Assembly: GCF_014635045.1 (NCBI RefSeq)
Contig: NZ_BMCF01000001.1
Location: forward strand, 604,567-653,419
Direction: 5' to 3'
DNA from: Staphylococcus nepalensis
GTDB taxonomy: Bacteria; Bacillota; Bacilli; Staphylococcales; Staphylococcaceae
DNA length: 48,853 bases
Below are positions 1 through 9,935 of this stretch, piece after piece. The notes under the pieces were generated by a model. That model worked only from the letters and a program-made list of their open reading frames with translations, had not been told where the DNA came from and ran no database searches. The number at the start of each line of letters is the position of its first letter. Within the stretch, counting starts at the first letter, position 1. Made by a program: the position numbers and the translations under genes.

Positions 1-1942
1 CTTGCTCATTAGCTTTTCCATCTGCAGTCTTACCATCTGGGAAGGTTACAGTTACTGTTGATCCTGCTTCTGCTGTTCCTCTGATAGTTTTGTCTTCACT
101 TGTTACTTCGTCCAACGTTGGTGCCTCTGGTGCTGTCGTATCAGTAACTGTTGTTGTGACAGAATCTGAGATATTTCCATTACTATCCATAGCAGCTACT
201 AATAATTCTTCTCCACCTGTTAATTCCACATTTTCCGGTATAGCAATTGAATACTCACTTTGCGCATTAGCTTTTCCATCTGCAGTCTTACCGTCTGGGA
301 ATGTTATAGTTACCGTTGAACCTGGTTCTGCTGTTCCTCTGATTGTCTTGTCTTCACTTGTTACTTCGTTCACCATTGGTGCCTCTGGTGCTGTCGCATC
401 CACAACCGTTGTTGATGCTTGAGTTGATTTATTATCGGATTTATCTTGGGCACTGGCTTGAATTTCTTCTCCACCTGTCAAGTCCATATTTTCTGGTATA
501 TCAACTATAAAGTTACCTTGTTCGTCAGTTTCTACATCGACTGTAGCACCTCCAGGGAATGTTACGGTCACTGTTGAATTTGGTTCTGAAGTTCCAGCAA
601 TTTGAGTATCTTCACTAGAGGCTTCATTTATCTTTGGCGCATCTGGCGCTGTTGTGTCCTCTACTGTTGTCATTGTCGGTGCTGAAATATTATCGTTTTT
701 ATCTGTTGCAACGACTTGTAACGCTTCACCACCATCTAATTTAATATCTGATGGAATTTCAATTGAATAATTACCACCTTGGTCTGCTGTACCTGTCGCA
801 GTGCTATTATCTGGAAATGTTACAGTCACTGTTGATCCTGGTTCCGCCATTCCACTGATTGTCTTGTCTTCACTTGTTACGTTATTTACCTTAGGCGCGT
901 ATGGCGCTGTTTTATCTTTAACAATGGTTTTCACTGGATCAGTTTCATTACCAGCGTCATCAGTGGATGTTACTTCTAACTCTTCTCCACCTTTTAAGTC
1001 TATTTCATTAGGTATTGTAACAACATATTTCCCATCTGCGTCAGTTTCACCGTTAGATGTTTCACCGCTAGGGAATTTAATTGTCACGGTTGTATTAGGT
1101 TCTGCATCACCAGTGATTTGTGTGTCTTCACTTGTTACGCCATTCACTATTGGCGGTGCAGGTGCTGTTTCGTCTGTTACTGTAGTTGAACTTGGTTGTG
1201 AAACATTACCTGTTGCGTCTGTTGCTGTAGCACTAATTGTTTCTTTGCCTTGTAGATTTTCGCTTTCTGGGATAACTACTGTGAAGTTACCATCTTCGTC
1301 TGCTATTGTTTCAGCAATTGCACCACTTGGGAATGTTATTTTGACCGTTGCATTTGCTTCGGATTTACCTGTTACTTCAGTACTTACACTTGTTACGTGA
1401 CTTATTTGTGGTGTATCTGGTGCTGTTTTATCTATCACATCCGTACTACCAGATTCTGAAACATTACCTGCCACATCTGTTGCTGTAGCTTCAATCGTTT
1501 CTCCACCTTTCAATCCTTCGTTTTCTGGAATAGCTACTGTGTAAAATCCATTTTGATCTGCTGTTGTTTCAACAATTGCGCCACTCGGGAACGTTACTTT
1601 AACTGTTGCGTTTGCTTCTGCTTGCCCTGTCACTTGATTACTATTACTTGTTACATTTTCTAATGTAGGTGCATCAGGTGCTGTTTTATCTGCAACTGTT
1701 GTTGTTGCTACAATTGATTCATTACCTGCTTCATCTATTGAAACTGCTTTGAACACTTCTCCGCCCTTAAGAATGACACCACTTGGTATATCAGCTGTAT
1801 AATCACCTTGATTATCAGCTTTCACTGAAATTTTACCCCCACCTGGGAAACCAATTGTCACTGTTGAGTTAGGTTCTGCTGTACCTGTTACTTGCGTATC
1901 GTTACTTGCTACTAGATTTATTACTGGTGCATCTGGCGCGGT
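1..1942 (-). repeat. Bap C-repeats, 86 residues (258 bp) each
   Basis: Eight repeat starts (T-A-P) occur between 1942 and 136. The first and last are 1,806 bp apart, which is exactly 7 x 258 bp, so seven complete units and part of an eighth lie in the window. Each unit carries a beta-rich Ig-like pattern with the segments STVTVTFP or TVKVTFP, IPE(N) and GGE. A more divergent repeat-like segment (about 1945-2190) precedes the series. The array continues past base 1. Confidence 0.9.
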
Positions 1943-4882
1943 TTCGTCTGTTACTATAATTTGGCCAGACTTTTCACTTATTTTGTTGTCTTTACTAGCT
2001 ATTGCTGTTAAAACTGTGCCAGCTGGCAGTGGTTGGTTTAAAGTGATAGTTGCTGATGAACCATCGTCAGGAATTTGAACTGAGCCAATTTCATTATTAT
2101 TATTGTCTCGAACAGTAACGGTAGCACCTGCTGTCCCGTTGACGTGAATTTCTGTATCATTATCATCAACTGGGTTGATTGACGGTACAGGAACTTTAGA
2201 AAGATCTATAATATTGAACGTGTTAACTTCATCGTTTTCATAGTTAGGCGAATCAATGGCAATAGTATAAGTACCTTCTGGTGATTGTGGAATTGATACA
2301 TTAAACTTACCATCGGCGTTAACCGTAGCACTACCAATTACTTTCCCGTTTTCGTTAATCACTTTAGCTGTTTGTGTTGCAGCGCCTTCTTTTAGTGGAA
2401 CTGAACCTGTTACGACCGTGTCTTCATTTGTAATATCAGCAGCTTGAGGTTTCCCTACTAATGGAGATGTTTTATAATTAATAACTTCATCACCATCATT
2501 TTTACCATCACCGTCTGTGTCTTCGTTTTCAGGGTTTGATAAAGCAACTTGACGTTCATATCTGTCTAACAGACCATCTTTATCATAATCTTGTAATGCT
2601 AATGTTGACGTTCCCAATGTATGATTAATAAGTTGTCCATCGCTATCAGTTAAATAACCTGCAAATGTAAAATCATCTTTTTGTTTTGTAGTTTCTCTTA
2701 TTAAGTTACCTTGATCATCATATTGTGCATCCTTAGTTAATATATTATTTACACTTTGATTTAATTTAATAACAATACGCACACCTACTGTCTCCGGTAA
2801 TCCATTGTTAAACTCAATTAATTTATTTAAATTATCACTTGTTATCATTCCATTACCGTTACTATCAAGTTGTATATTTGCTACTTTATCTTCTGAATGA
2901 TAAGACTTATCAAAACCAGATAAACCTTTATAGTCGTAAGTATGCAATTCTGCACTTTCGATGTAAGGTAATAAGTCTTTATCAATCTGATAATTATATG
3001 ACCATTGCTTACTTTTCGTTTTACCGTACGTAAAGGTACCATTTTTCATAATTTGTTGGTCGATTATAAATCCACCATGTTCTCCAGGTGCGTTATCATA
3101 TGTTGCTGAACCGCTACTTGCCTTAAAAACATTTTTGTCTTCATCTGAGACATTACTTTCTAATTGAACTAAATCATCATCAGCTGTAGTTAATAAATAA
3201 CCGCTACTCTCGGAAGTTCTTACAATTTTATTATTGATTGAATCGCGAACAAAAATTTGGTAATTTAGTTTATTATTATCTAAATTTCCGGCTTCATTTA
3301 AAATATTTCCAACTGTATCATCTAATTCAATTTTTCCATTTGTAGCAGTATATTGAGATAAAATCTCTGCTCCTCCAAATAAACCACCATTTGCTCTAAT
3401 AAAATTGACTTCCCAAGTATTAGTTAACTTGCCATTTTCGTCATGTAATCTTATAAACTCAACAGGGTTTTTTCTACCACTTGGATTAGCAGTAATTTTT
3501 GTAACATGCTTAGAAATGATTGGATCCAATTTCAAGTCTATTTTATAACGATTGCCAGAATTCGCTCCTGACATATAACTATGAATATCGAACGGGATAA
3601 CATTGCTATCTAACATATCTTGAGAATCTAAACGCTTTGGATCAAAAATTAATGAGGCAAACGTATAGTTGTCCATATACCCTAAAGATTTTTCAACTTC
3701 TTCATTTTGTTCTACTGCAGCGCTTAATGCAGTCGGTGTAGCCATCGAACGTAACATCGTACGTTTTGAGGTAGCTAATGTTTTTACATTGTCTTGCTGA
3801 TTTGCAAGTTGAATAACAGATGCTTTTAAAATTTCAGTATTGATTTCTTCATCTGTTGCATTTTTATAGTCTATATCTGTATCGTTTAAAATAGCTTGTG
3901 TTTCTTCATTAGGCAGTTGACTATTTAAATAATTTTTAATCGTTGCTTCTTTATTATCATTTTTTGATAATTCTTCTGTTAGCTTTGATTGTGCATTATC
4001 TTTTTTATCCGTTATTTTCTCTTCGTTTGCTTCTGTGGCATTTGCCTTTTCAATACTTTGCTTTATATTTTCTTGTGAAGCAGTTTGTTTGGAATTATTA
4101 GAGGGGTCTTTCGTTTTTTCGGTAGTATGCGCTTTTGAATCTAGTTTGGCTGATGCTTCTTTATCTTCAGATGATGCTGTAGACGATGTCTTGTTTGTAA
4201 TTTCTTTTTTCGGACTTTCAGATGGTGATTTTTTATTAACGTTATTATTAAATGATGTTTCGCTTTCAGATGTTTCTTTTTGAGATGCGTTGTTATTTAT
4301 ATCATTTTCATTCGTTGTTTCTTGTGTTGTTTCTTTCGATGTCTCATCTATATCTCTTTCTACTTGTGCTGATTGCTTTTCTTCATTATCGATTACTTTT
4401 TCTTGATTCGAATTTTTTTCATTTTTGGTTTCAGTAGCATGTGTTGTCTCTTTCGATACCTCATCTATGTCATTTTCTACTTGTGCTGGTTGTTTTTCTT
4501 CATTATCAATTACTTCTTGATTCGATTTTTCTTCATTTTTTGTTTCAATAGTTGATATTTCATTGCTAGTTGTATCTTGTTTACGTTCTAACTCTGTATT
4601 TTCAAACTTTTCTTCTGTATCTGTAGTTCGGCTTTCAGTACTATTTGTTGCTTCATTGTTATTTTCCACGCCTTTAATATCTTCGACATCCAGCGCTTCC
4701 CATTTATCAGAATTATCAGTTTTTTCATCTGTTTTAATCGTAGCTAATTCATCTGCTTGTGCTTCGTTACTAACGCCGAATACCAATGTTGCCCCGATTA
4801 ATAATGATGCAGTTCCAACTGTAAATTTTCTAATAGCGTACTTATTTAACCTATTAGGTAAAAATCCTTGATCATTTTTCAT
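1..4882 (-). CDS. bap: Bap-like biofilm-associated surface protein (C-terminus outside window)
   Basis: The frame is open from an ATG at 4882 (AGGTGGG ribosome-binding site at 4888-4894) to base 1, giving 1,627 residues; the wall-sorting end is not in the window. Residues about 1-45 are a YSIRK-type signal peptide ([12 protein letters not shown], ending NEAQA-DE). A Glu/Lys/Thr-rich linker follows to about residue 340. After it comes a non-repetitive region, then two canonical EF-hand loops ([12 protein letters not shown] from residue 765, then [12 protein letters not shown]), and from about residue 981 the 86-residue C-type repeats (TAPDAP...STVTVTFP...GGE). This order matches staphylococcal Bap (regions A, B with EF-hands, C repeats of 86 residues). 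Bap proteins mediate intercellular adhesion and biofilm, and in S. aureus calcium binding to the EF-hands suppresses this. The EF-hand and repeat anchors I checked stay in one frame, so the gene appears intact here. Bap identity is strong; the total repeat number is unknown. Confidence 0.88.
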   Translation of the reverse strand, partial: MKNDQGFLPNRLNKYAIRKFTVGTASLLIGATLVFGVSNEAQADELATIKTDEKTDNSDKWEALDVEDIKGVENNNEATNSTESRTTDTEEKFENTELERKQDTTSNEISTIETKNEEKSNQEVIDNEEKQPAQVENDIDEVSKETTHATETKNEKNSNQEKVIDNEEKQSAQVERDIDETSKETTQETTNENDINNNASQKETSESETSFNNNVNKKSPSESPKKEITNKTSSTASSEDKEASAKLDSKAHTTEKTKDPSNNSKQTASQENIKQSIEKANATEANEEKITDKKDNAQSKLTEELSKNDNKEATIKNYLNSQLPNEETQAILNDTDIDYKNATDEEINTEILKASVIQLANQQDNVKTLATSKRTMLRSMATPTALSAAVEQNEEVEKSLGYMDNYTFASLIFDPKRLDSQDMLDSNVIPFDIHSYMSGANSGNRYKIDLKLDPIISKHVTKITANPSGRKNPVEFIRLHDENGKLTNTWEVNFIRANGGLFGGAEILSQYTATNGKIELDDTVGNILNEAGNLDNNKLNYQIFVRDSINNKIVRTSESSGYLLTTADDDLVQLESNVSDEDKNVFKASSGSATYDNAPGEHGGFIIDQQIMKNGTFTYGKTKSKQWSYNYQIDKDLLPYIESAELHTYDYKGLSGFDKSYHSEDKVANIQLDSNGNGMITSDNLNKLIEFNNGLPETVGVRIVIKLNQSVNNILTKDAQYDDQGNLIRETTKQKDDFTFAGYLTDSDGQLINHTLGTSTLALQDYDKDGLLDRYERQVALSNPENEDTDGDGKNDGDEVINYKTSPLVGKPQAADITNEDTVVTGSVPLKEGAATQTAKVINENGKVIGSATVNADGKFNVSIPQSPEGTYTIAIDSPNYENDEVNTFNIIDLSKVPVPSINPVDDNDTEIHVNGTAGATVTVRDNNNNEIGSVQIPDDGSSATITLNQPLPAGTVLTAIASKDNKISEKSGQIIVTDETAPDAPVINLVASNDTQVTGTAEPNSTVTIGFPGGGKISVKADNQGDYTADIPSGVILKGGEVFKAVSIDEAGNESIVATTTVADKTAPDAPTLENVTSNSNQVTGQAEANATVKVTFPSGAIVETTADQNGFYTVAIPENEGLKGGETIEATATDVAGNVSESGSTDVIDKTAPDTPQISHVTSVSTEVTGKSEANATVKITFPSGAIAETIADEDGNFTVVIPESENLQGKETISATATDATGNVSQPSSTTVTDETAPAPPIVNGVTSEDTQITGDAEPNTTVTIKFPSGETSNGETDADGKYVVTIPNEIDLKGGEELEVTSTDDAGNETDPVKTIVKDKTAPYAPKVNNVTSEDKTISGMAEPGSTVTVTFPDNSTATGTADQGGNYSIEIPSDIKLDGGEALQVVATDKNDNISAPTMTTVEDTTAPDAPKINEASSEDTQIAGTSEPNSTVTVTFPGGATVDVETDEQGNFIVDIPENMDLTGGEEIQASAQDKSDNKSTQASTTVVDATAPEAPMVNEVTSEDKTIRGTAEPGSTVTITFPDGKTADGKANAQSEYSIAIPENVELTGGEELLVAAMDSNGNISDSVTTTVTDTTAPEAPTLDEVTSEDKTIRGTAEAGSTVTVTFPDGKTADGKANEQ

Positions 4883-4916
4883 TTTTTCCCACCTCATATT
4901 AAGTTTTCACAACTTT

Positions 4917-4944
4917 ATTGTACTTAACTAATAAATAAATGCAA
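4917..4944 (-). promoter_or_regulatory. Candidate sigma-A promoter of bap
   Basis: On the minus strand, TTGCAT (4939-4944) and TACAAT (4917-4922) are separated by 16 bp. This places a start point about 25 bases ahead of the bap ATG. The match is reasonable, but the region is very AT-rich, so chance matches are likely. Confidence 0.45.
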
Positions 4945-5383
4945 GTTATTTTTAAATGTTAAGTTAATTTTAATAAAATAACATGCACTTTACAATATTT
5001 CGTTGCTTAGTTTCACGACACATTAATTTAAAGATAGTTATCTACAAAACCCATTGTACTGTCACAATACACAAGAATAATAAACATAAATACATGTAAT
5101 TCACAGTATAAATGAACACTATTAACCTCAAAACAAAAGTGTTGTTTTATACCGAAGATATTATATAAACTACGGTGCACAATGTAAATACAAAAAAATT
5201 AAGTTTAAATATTAAAAATTTTAAGAAAATTCACTTCACTTTTTAATACATATCTTTTTTTCTTTTAATATTTTGTTTACTTAGTAAATTTATGATTTTG
5301 ATAATTAAATTTCATAATTTGTTCACACTCAGTTCATAAATTTTCTTTAAATTATAGTCATTAACAATCTGGAGGTTATAAAA
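4945..5383. other. AT-rich divergent intergenic region
   Basis: This spacer lies between the divergent bap and DUF2871 genes. I see no gene, no strong hairpin and no convincing palindrome. The GGAGGT at about 5371-5376 is the ribosome-binding site of the next gene. Regulatory elements for bap could lie here, but none can be named from sequence alone. Confidence 0.5.
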
Positions 5384-5809
5384 ATGAAAAAATTAATGTA
5401 TAGTTCAATTTTATATACTATATTAGGTATGCTAAGTGGCTTGTTTTATCGAGAAATGTCTAAAGCAGAGAACTTTAGTGGTTATTCACAATTAAATGTA
5501 ACTCATACACATTTACTAGTATTAGGTACAATCATGTTTTTAATTTTCCTAGTTATTGAAAACCAATTAAAATTAACTAAGCACCATACGCTTTTTAGTT
5601 ATTTTTTCTATGTGTATCATGTAGGCGTCTTAGTAACAGTTGCTATGCAATTTGTTAATGGTATTGCAGTTATGAAAGGATTCAGTGTTAGCCCTGCTAT
5701 TGCTGGTATTTCAGGGCTAGGACATATCACAATCTCAATTGCTTTTATTTTATTCTTTGTATTATTAAATAAAAGTATAAATGCTAATGCTCATCAAAAT
5801 AAATCATAA
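5384..5809 (+). CDS. DUF2871 family membrane protein
   Basis: This 141-residue protein starts at an ATG 7 bases after a GGAGGT. It has four predicted membrane segments: residues about 5-22, 46-64, 75-95 and 108-128. It has a conserved-looking N-terminal FYRE and a His-rich loop, NVTHTHLLVLG, at the second segment. The length and the THTH motif fit the DUF2871 family of small Gram-positive membrane proteins, whose function is unknown. It is monocistronic: bap is divergent and a strong terminator follows directly. The histidines could bind metal or haem, but that is a guess. Confidence 0.75.
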   Translation: MKKLMYSSILYTILGMLSGLFYREMSKAENFSGYSQLNVTHTHLLVLGTIMFLIFLVIENQLKLTKHHTLFSYFFYVYHVGVLVTVAMQFVNGIAVMKGFSVSPAIAGISGLGHITISIAFILFFVLLNKSINANAHQNKS

Positions 5810-5812
5810 ATA

Positions 5813-5860
5813 AAAGGTCGGATTCATAGTGATATGACAAAATGATTCCGACCTTTAAAA
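5813..5860. terminator. Bidirectional rho-independent terminator
   Basis: A perfect 10-bp stem, AAAGGTCGGA (5813-5822) with TCCGACCTTT (5847-5856), is followed by A/T runs on both sides. It sits between the convergent DUF2871 and TSUP genes and probably serves both. Confidence 0.85.
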
Positions 5861-5888
5861 AATATTATTAAACATTGCACAATAGTAG

Positions 5889-6635
5889 TTATGAAACGAC
5901 AAATAACATTAGTATACCAAGTAATACTAAAAATACATAAATCCATTTTTCAAAATTATGCGGCGTTGTAACATAAGATAAATACTTTCCAATCATCACT
6001 GAAATAATTAAACAAGGTATTGATAATAAAAATAGTGACAATGTTTGTGATGTCCATATACCGCCTGTGATTTGACCGATGACAACAAAAATTGCTGTTA
6101 TTAAAAAGTGTGCTTGCACTGTACTTTTAAATGCTTTAATACCCCACCGCGTCATCGTTCCATAAATCACAACTGGTACGCCATGAGAATTATATAAGCT
6201 CCCTAACATACCTGAAACTATCCCAGTAATAAATGCCCAAATTTTAGATTTCAATATAATATGAGCATAGTTTTTAAAATAAAGTGTTCGTGCCAATGCA
6301 TAAATACCATATAAAATTAAAAATATACCAAGCATAAATTGGACGTTACCCGCTTCAAAATGTCTTAAACACCATATGCCTATAGGGATACCAAGTAAAC
6401 TTCCTATCAACATCTTACATAAAACTTTATATTTTATCGTCTTAAAATCATAAAATATATTTAAACTAGCTACGAATAAACCTGCTAATCCAATGGTTGA
6501 AATAGCTGTATGTGTGTCTAAACCTATAATCGCAAGTAATGGCATACTAATCAGTGCTTCACCAAATCCAAAATAACTTCGAACTAAGCCTCCTAAAAAT
6601 ATTGCTATCAAAACGAATACTATAAAAAAATCCAT
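5889..6635 (-). CDS. TSUP (TauE/SafE) family transmembrane anion exporter
   Basis: This 248-residue, almost entirely hydrophobic protein has about eight membrane segments. The N-terminus carries the family pattern GGLVRSYFGFGEALISMPLLA, and a repeated second half contains GIVSGMLGSLYNSHGVPVVIYG. This two-fold internal repeat is typical of TauE/SafE (TSUP) carriers, which export sulfite, sulfoacetate or related organic anions. The start has a good AAAGGAG 7 bases upstream. It is transcribed alone, convergent with DUF2871 and divergent from the ABC transporter. No sulfur-metabolism gene is adjacent, so the substrate cannot be assigned. Confidence 0.82.
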   Translation of the reverse strand: MDFFIVFVLIAIFLGGLVRSYFGFGEALISMPLLAIIGLDTHTAISTIGLAGLFVASLNIFYDFKTIKYKVLCKMLIGSLLGIPIGIWCLRHFEAGNVQFMLGIFLILYGIYALARTLYFKNYAHIILKSKIWAFITGIVSGMLGSLYNSHGVPVVIYGTMTRWGIKAFKSTVQAHFLITAIFVVIGQITGGIWTSQTLSLFLLSIPCLIISVMIGKYLSYVTTPHNFEKWIYVFLVLLGILMLFVVS

Positions 6636-6890
6636 TTATATACTCCTTTACATTGACTTTCAACTATAATGGATATAATCCTAACGATAATTATTCATGT
6701 TATGCTTATCATCTAAGAAGTCATCTTTGTTTGCAATATGTAGAACCTATGACTTTCTTATTATATGTGAAGTGACTGTTTCACTACATTAATTGATGTT
6801 ATTCTCATTGAATTGATTGTTTTTTGAAATAATTTTCTGAGTATCATGAGCGTTTATTTTAAGTAAGATATGAATTAAATATGAAATCGT

Positions 6891-6919
6891 CTATACAGTT
6901 CACATCTGTATTTGTATAG
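6891..6919. promoter_or_regulatory. Inverted repeat upstream of ABC transporter
   Basis: CTATACA (6891-6897) and TGTATAG (6913-6919) are perfect 7-bp inverted arms separated by 15 bases. They end about 75 bases before the permease start, in the 357-base intergenic region 6636-6992, which otherwise shows only AT-rich sequence. This could be an operator for the transporter. It does not match the direct-repeat HssR site known for hrtAB. Confidence 0.4.
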
Positions 6920-6992
6920 GTATTTGAGTTTTTATGATATTTTAGAATAATGGTTATTTGTGTTTAAAATATTTAATGGAATGAGGTTATTT

Positions 6993-8042
6993 ATGTTTTT
7001 AGCTTGGAACGAAATCAAACGAAACAAATTAAAATTCAGTCTAATTATTGGTGTATTAATAATGATTAGTTATTTGCTTTTTTTACTTTCAGGTTTAGCA
7101 AGTGGCTTAATGAATATGAATAGAGAGGGTATTGATAAGTGGCAAGCAGATGCAATTGTACTGAACAAAGATGCAAACCAGACCGTTGAACAGTCTCTCT
7201 TTAATACAGATGACATAGAAAATACATACAAAAATCAAACAACTCTAAAACAATCTGGTGTCATTGTTTCTAACGGGAACAATGAAGAAAATGCACTATT
7301 ATTTGGTGTTACAGATCACTCTTTTTTAGTACCGGATATGATTGAAGGGAAAAAATTCAACTCAGATTATGAAGTTATTGCAGATGAAACATTGAAAGAT
7401 AAAGGGTTTAAAATTGGAGATAAACTATCTCTATCTCAATCAGATGAAAACTTAAAAATAGTAGGCTTTAGTGAAAGTGCAAAATACAATGCTTCTCCAG
7501 TATTATTTTCAAATAATAATACAATCCAAAAAATCAATCCTTCCCTGGATAAATCTACGACAAATGCAGTAGTTGTTAAAGATAAAAATTGGAATAATCA
7601 ATCGTTAAATAACAACTTGGAAGCAATTGGAATTGAAAGCTTTGTAGAAAATTTACCTGGTTATACAGCACAAAACTTAACCTTAAACTTTATGATTTCA
7701 TTTTTATTTATTATTTCAGCAACCGTTATTGGCATATTTTTATATGTAATTACATTACAAAAAACAAATTTATTTGGTGTATTAAAAGCACAAGGGTTCA
7801 CAAATGGCTACTTAGCAAAAGTAGTATTATCACAAACATTCATCATTGCTATGATTGGTACGCTTATCGGGCTTATATTAACCTTAATTACAGGCGCCTT
7901 CTTACCAAGTGCTGTACCAATTAAATTTAGCGCCGTGACGCTAATAATATATGGCGTTGTACTTATCGTTGTTTCATTAATAGGTAGTCTGTTCTCTATA
8001 CTAACAATAAGAAAAGTCGATCCACTGAAAGCAATCGGATAA
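6993..8042 (+). CDS. FtsX-like ABC transporter permease (HrtB/MacB type)
   Basis: An open frame begins at GTG 6960, but the ATG at 6993 has a GAGG 6 bases ahead and gives 349 residues, the usual length of HrtB-type permeases, so I choose it. The topology is one N-terminal membrane helix (residues about 12-37), a large extracytoplasmic domain (about 40-230), then three C-terminal helices ending in the FtsX-family tail RKVDPLKAIG. It pairs with the ATPase that starts 18 bases downstream. Members of this class extrude toxic hydrophobic compounds (haem, peptides, antibiotics) or release membrane-bound substrates. The sequence is clearly different from S. aureus HrtB as I remember it, so the substrate is unassigned. 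Confidence 0.8.
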   Translation: MFLAWNEIKRNKLKFSLIIGVLIMISYLLFLLSGLASGLMNMNREGIDKWQADAIVLNKDANQTVEQSLFNTDDIENTYKNQTTLKQSGVIVSNGNNEENALLFGVTDHSFLVPDMIEGKKFNSDYEVIADETLKDKGFKIGDKLSLSQSDENLKIVGFSESAKYNASPVLFSNNNTIQKINPSLDKSTTNAVVVKDKNWNNQSLNNNLEAIGIESFVENLPGYTAQNLTLNFMISFLFIISATVIGIFLYVITLQKTNLFGVLKAQGFTNGYLAKVVLSQTFIIAMIGTLIGLILTLITGAFLPSAVPIKFSAVTLIIYGVVLIVVSLIGSLFSILTIRKVDPLKAIG

Positions 8043-8060
8043 AGTAGGAGTGTATATGAA

Positions 8061-8723
8061 ATGTTAGAATTCAAAAATGTTACAAAGTATTTTCAAGATG
8101 GAAATCAAAAAATAGAAGCTGTTAAACCTACAACTTTAAAATTTAACAAAAACGAACTTATTGCTATTATTGGACCTTCTGGCTCTGGAAAAAGCACATT
8201 CTTAACAATGGCCGGTGCGCTTCAAACCCCGTCTTCTGGTGACATTATTATTAATAATAGAGAAGTTTCTCAAATGTCTCAAAAAGCGTTAGCAAATACA
8301 AGAATGCAAGAAATTGGTTTTATACTTCAAGCAACTAATCTTGTACCATTTCTAACCGTAAAACAACAATTCAAGTTATTAGAGAAACAGAAAAAAGATG
8401 TGTTAAGCCAAACTGATTATAATCAACTTATGTCACAATTAAACCTTGAAGCAATTGAAAATAAACTTCCAAGTGAAATCTCAGGGGGGCAAAAACAACG
8501 TGTAGCTATTGCCAAAGCCTTGTATACGAAACCCTCTATTATTTTAGCTGATGAACCAACAGCTTCCCTAGATACGGAAAATGCTATGGAAGTCATGAAA
8601 ATTTTAAAAGAACAAACACTAGATAAAAATAAAACATGCATCGTGGTTACCCATGACGAACGCCTCACAACATATTGCGACAAAGTATATCATATGGAAG
8701 ATGGTGCATTAAATCTCACTTAA
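8061..8723 (+). CDS. ABC transporter ATP-binding protein (HrtA/LolD type)
   Basis: This 220-residue ATPase has all the expected motifs: Walker A GPSGSGKST (38-46), Q-loop FILQ, signature ISGGQKQR, Walker B IILADEP, and H-loop VTHD. The start ATG follows TAGGAG by 11 bases; an earlier ATG at 8055 meets a stop after two codons. The spacing to the permease (18 bases) indicates one operon and a 2+2 half-transporter complex. The size and single-domain form fit the MacB/LolCDE/HrtAB class. A terminator follows at 8765. Confidence 0.88.
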   Translation: MLEFKNVTKYFQDGNQKIEAVKPTTLKFNKNELIAIIGPSGSGKSTFLTMAGALQTPSSGDIIINNREVSQMSQKALANTRMQEIGFILQATNLVPFLTVKQQFKLLEKQKKDVLSQTDYNQLMSQLNLEAIENKLPSEISGGQKQRVAIAKALYTKPSIILADEPTASLDTENAMEVMKILKEQTLDKNKTCIVVTHDERLTTYCDKVYHMEDGALNLT

Positions 8724-8764
8724 TATGAGTGGACTCGAGACATAAATACCTGTTTTCAAAATCA

Positions 8765-8795
8765 AAACCATCCGTATAACGGGTGGTTTATTTTT
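8765..8795 (+). terminator. Rho-independent terminator of the ABC transporter operon
   Basis: AAACCATCCG (8765-8774) pairs with CGGGTGGTTT (8780-8789), with one G-T pair, around a 5-base loop, and is followed by ATTTTT. Confidence 0.85.
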
Positions 8796-8911
8796 AGATA
8801 TAAACCTTTATTAATGTCCTTTTTAAATTTTTATACTAAATTCATTCATACAAATTTTTTATAAACTATCCGTAAGTATTTTTCATTTCTATATTCTACT
8901 CATAATTATTA

Positions 8912-8926
8912 GTATACTTTTTATAC
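8912..8926. promoter_or_regulatory. Putative QsrR operator (GTATA-N5-TATAC)
   Basis: The 15-mer GTATACTTTTTATAC lies 71 bases before the dioxygenase start. It exactly fits the operator consensus reported for the quinone-sensing repressor QsrR of S. aureus, whose regulon includes glyoxalase/dioxygenase and flavin-oxidoreductase genes like those that follow. No HxlR/DUF24 regulator gene is in the window, so the repressor would act from elsewhere. Confidence 0.7.
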
Positions 8927-8997
8927 CTTTCAGTTTATTATTTGTTTAAAGGGAAATAAATATTATGATAGGTAATTATAAAAATGGAGGTGCAATT

Positions 8998-9924
8998 ATG
9001 CATATCATTGGTCATCATCATATTTCAATGTATACAAAAAATGCAAAGAAAAACAAAGACTTTTATACTCAAGTATTAGGTTTAAGACTAGTTGAAAAGT
9101 CAGTTAATCAAGATAATCCTAAAATGTATCACTTATTTTTTGGAGATGAAATTGGCTCTCCTGGTACCTTGCTTAGTTTTTTTGAAATACCACTTTTAGG
9201 TAAAAACCGTCCAGGCACGGACTCAATACATCGTTTATCGTTACTTATCCCTGATGAAAATGCTTTAACATTCTTTAAAAAGAGACTCGAGTCTTTTGGT
9301 ATAACTTGGGAACCGTTGATCTATTTAAATCAATCAGCGATTTCTTTTAAAGATATTGATGGGTTAGAAGTGATTTTATTAGTAAACAATAATTACAAAA
9401 CGCCAAATGCTTGGAGAAAAAACCCATATACTCAAATTCCAGAACGGTATCAAATTCTCGGTATGGGGCCAGTTGAACTAAGAGTTAAAAACGCTCAAGA
9501 AACACTTAATTTTTTAAAAGAAACCCTAGCGTATACGCAAAGACAAGATATGGCCGAAACAGTTATGACTTTAGATGAAAAGGGGTTATACACTGATTTC
9601 GTAGTTGTAGAGCAGCAGGGAGAACGCGCACGTCCAGGGCAAGGTTATATACATCATATTGCGGTTAATACACCCAAAAGCAATGATCTAAATGCTGTTT
9701 ATCAAACAATAAATCAGCAACCTGGAAATAACTCTGGCATTATAGATCGTTACTTTTTCGAATCATTGTATTACAGACAAAACCACATCTTATATGAATT
9801 TGCAACAGCAGATCCAGGTTTTACATTGGATACAAGTATTAAAAACTTAGGAAAGCATCTTAATTTACCCGATTTTATGGAAGATAGAAGAACAGAGATT
9901 GAAAATAATCTACACGAATTATAA
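8998..9924 (+). CDS. VOC-family ring-cleaving dioxygenase (CatE/MhqO-like)
   Basis: The frame opens at 8965, but GGAGG at 8986-8990 points to the ATG at 8998, giving 308 residues. Two vicinal-oxygen-chelate domains are visible. The first begins IIGHHHISMYTKNAKKNKDF and has the family line YHLFFGDEIGSPGTLL; the second contains GYIHHIAVN and ILYEFATADPGF. The histidines near residues 6-8, the His of GYIHH and the Glu of LYEFA form the usual metal triad. Such enzymes cleave catechol or hydroquinone adducts and are quinone-stress proteins in firmicutes. It is the first gene of a three-gene operon (11-base gap to the next) and probably corresponds to the S. aureus QsrR-controlled dioxygenase upstream of a luciferase-like protein; that mapping is from memory. 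Confidence 0.85.
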   Translation: MHIIGHHHISMYTKNAKKNKDFYTQVLGLRLVEKSVNQDNPKMYHLFFGDEIGSPGTLLSFFEIPLLGKNRPGTDSIHRLSLLIPDENALTFFKKRLESFGITWEPLIYLNQSAISFKDIDGLEVILLVNNNYKTPNAWRKNPYTQIPERYQILGMGPVELRVKNAQETLNFLKETLAYTQRQDMAETVMTLDEKGLYTDFVVVEQQGERARPGQGYIHHIAVNTPKSNDLNAVYQTINQQPGNNSGIIDRYFFESLYYRQNHILYEFATADPGFTLDTSIKNLGKHLNLPDFMEDRRTEIENNLHEL

Positions 9925-9935
9925 AGGATGATATT

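Noticed and set aside
90..1400. Plus-strand open frames opposite the Bap repeats
   Set aside because: Same cause: 258-bp repeats keep an antisense frame open. The minus-strand frame carries the recognisable Bap features.
6993..8723. Naming the ABC transporter hrtB-hrtA
   Set aside because: Length and type agree, but residues differ substantially from the HrtAB sequences I recall, and no hssRS genes or HssR direct repeat are present.
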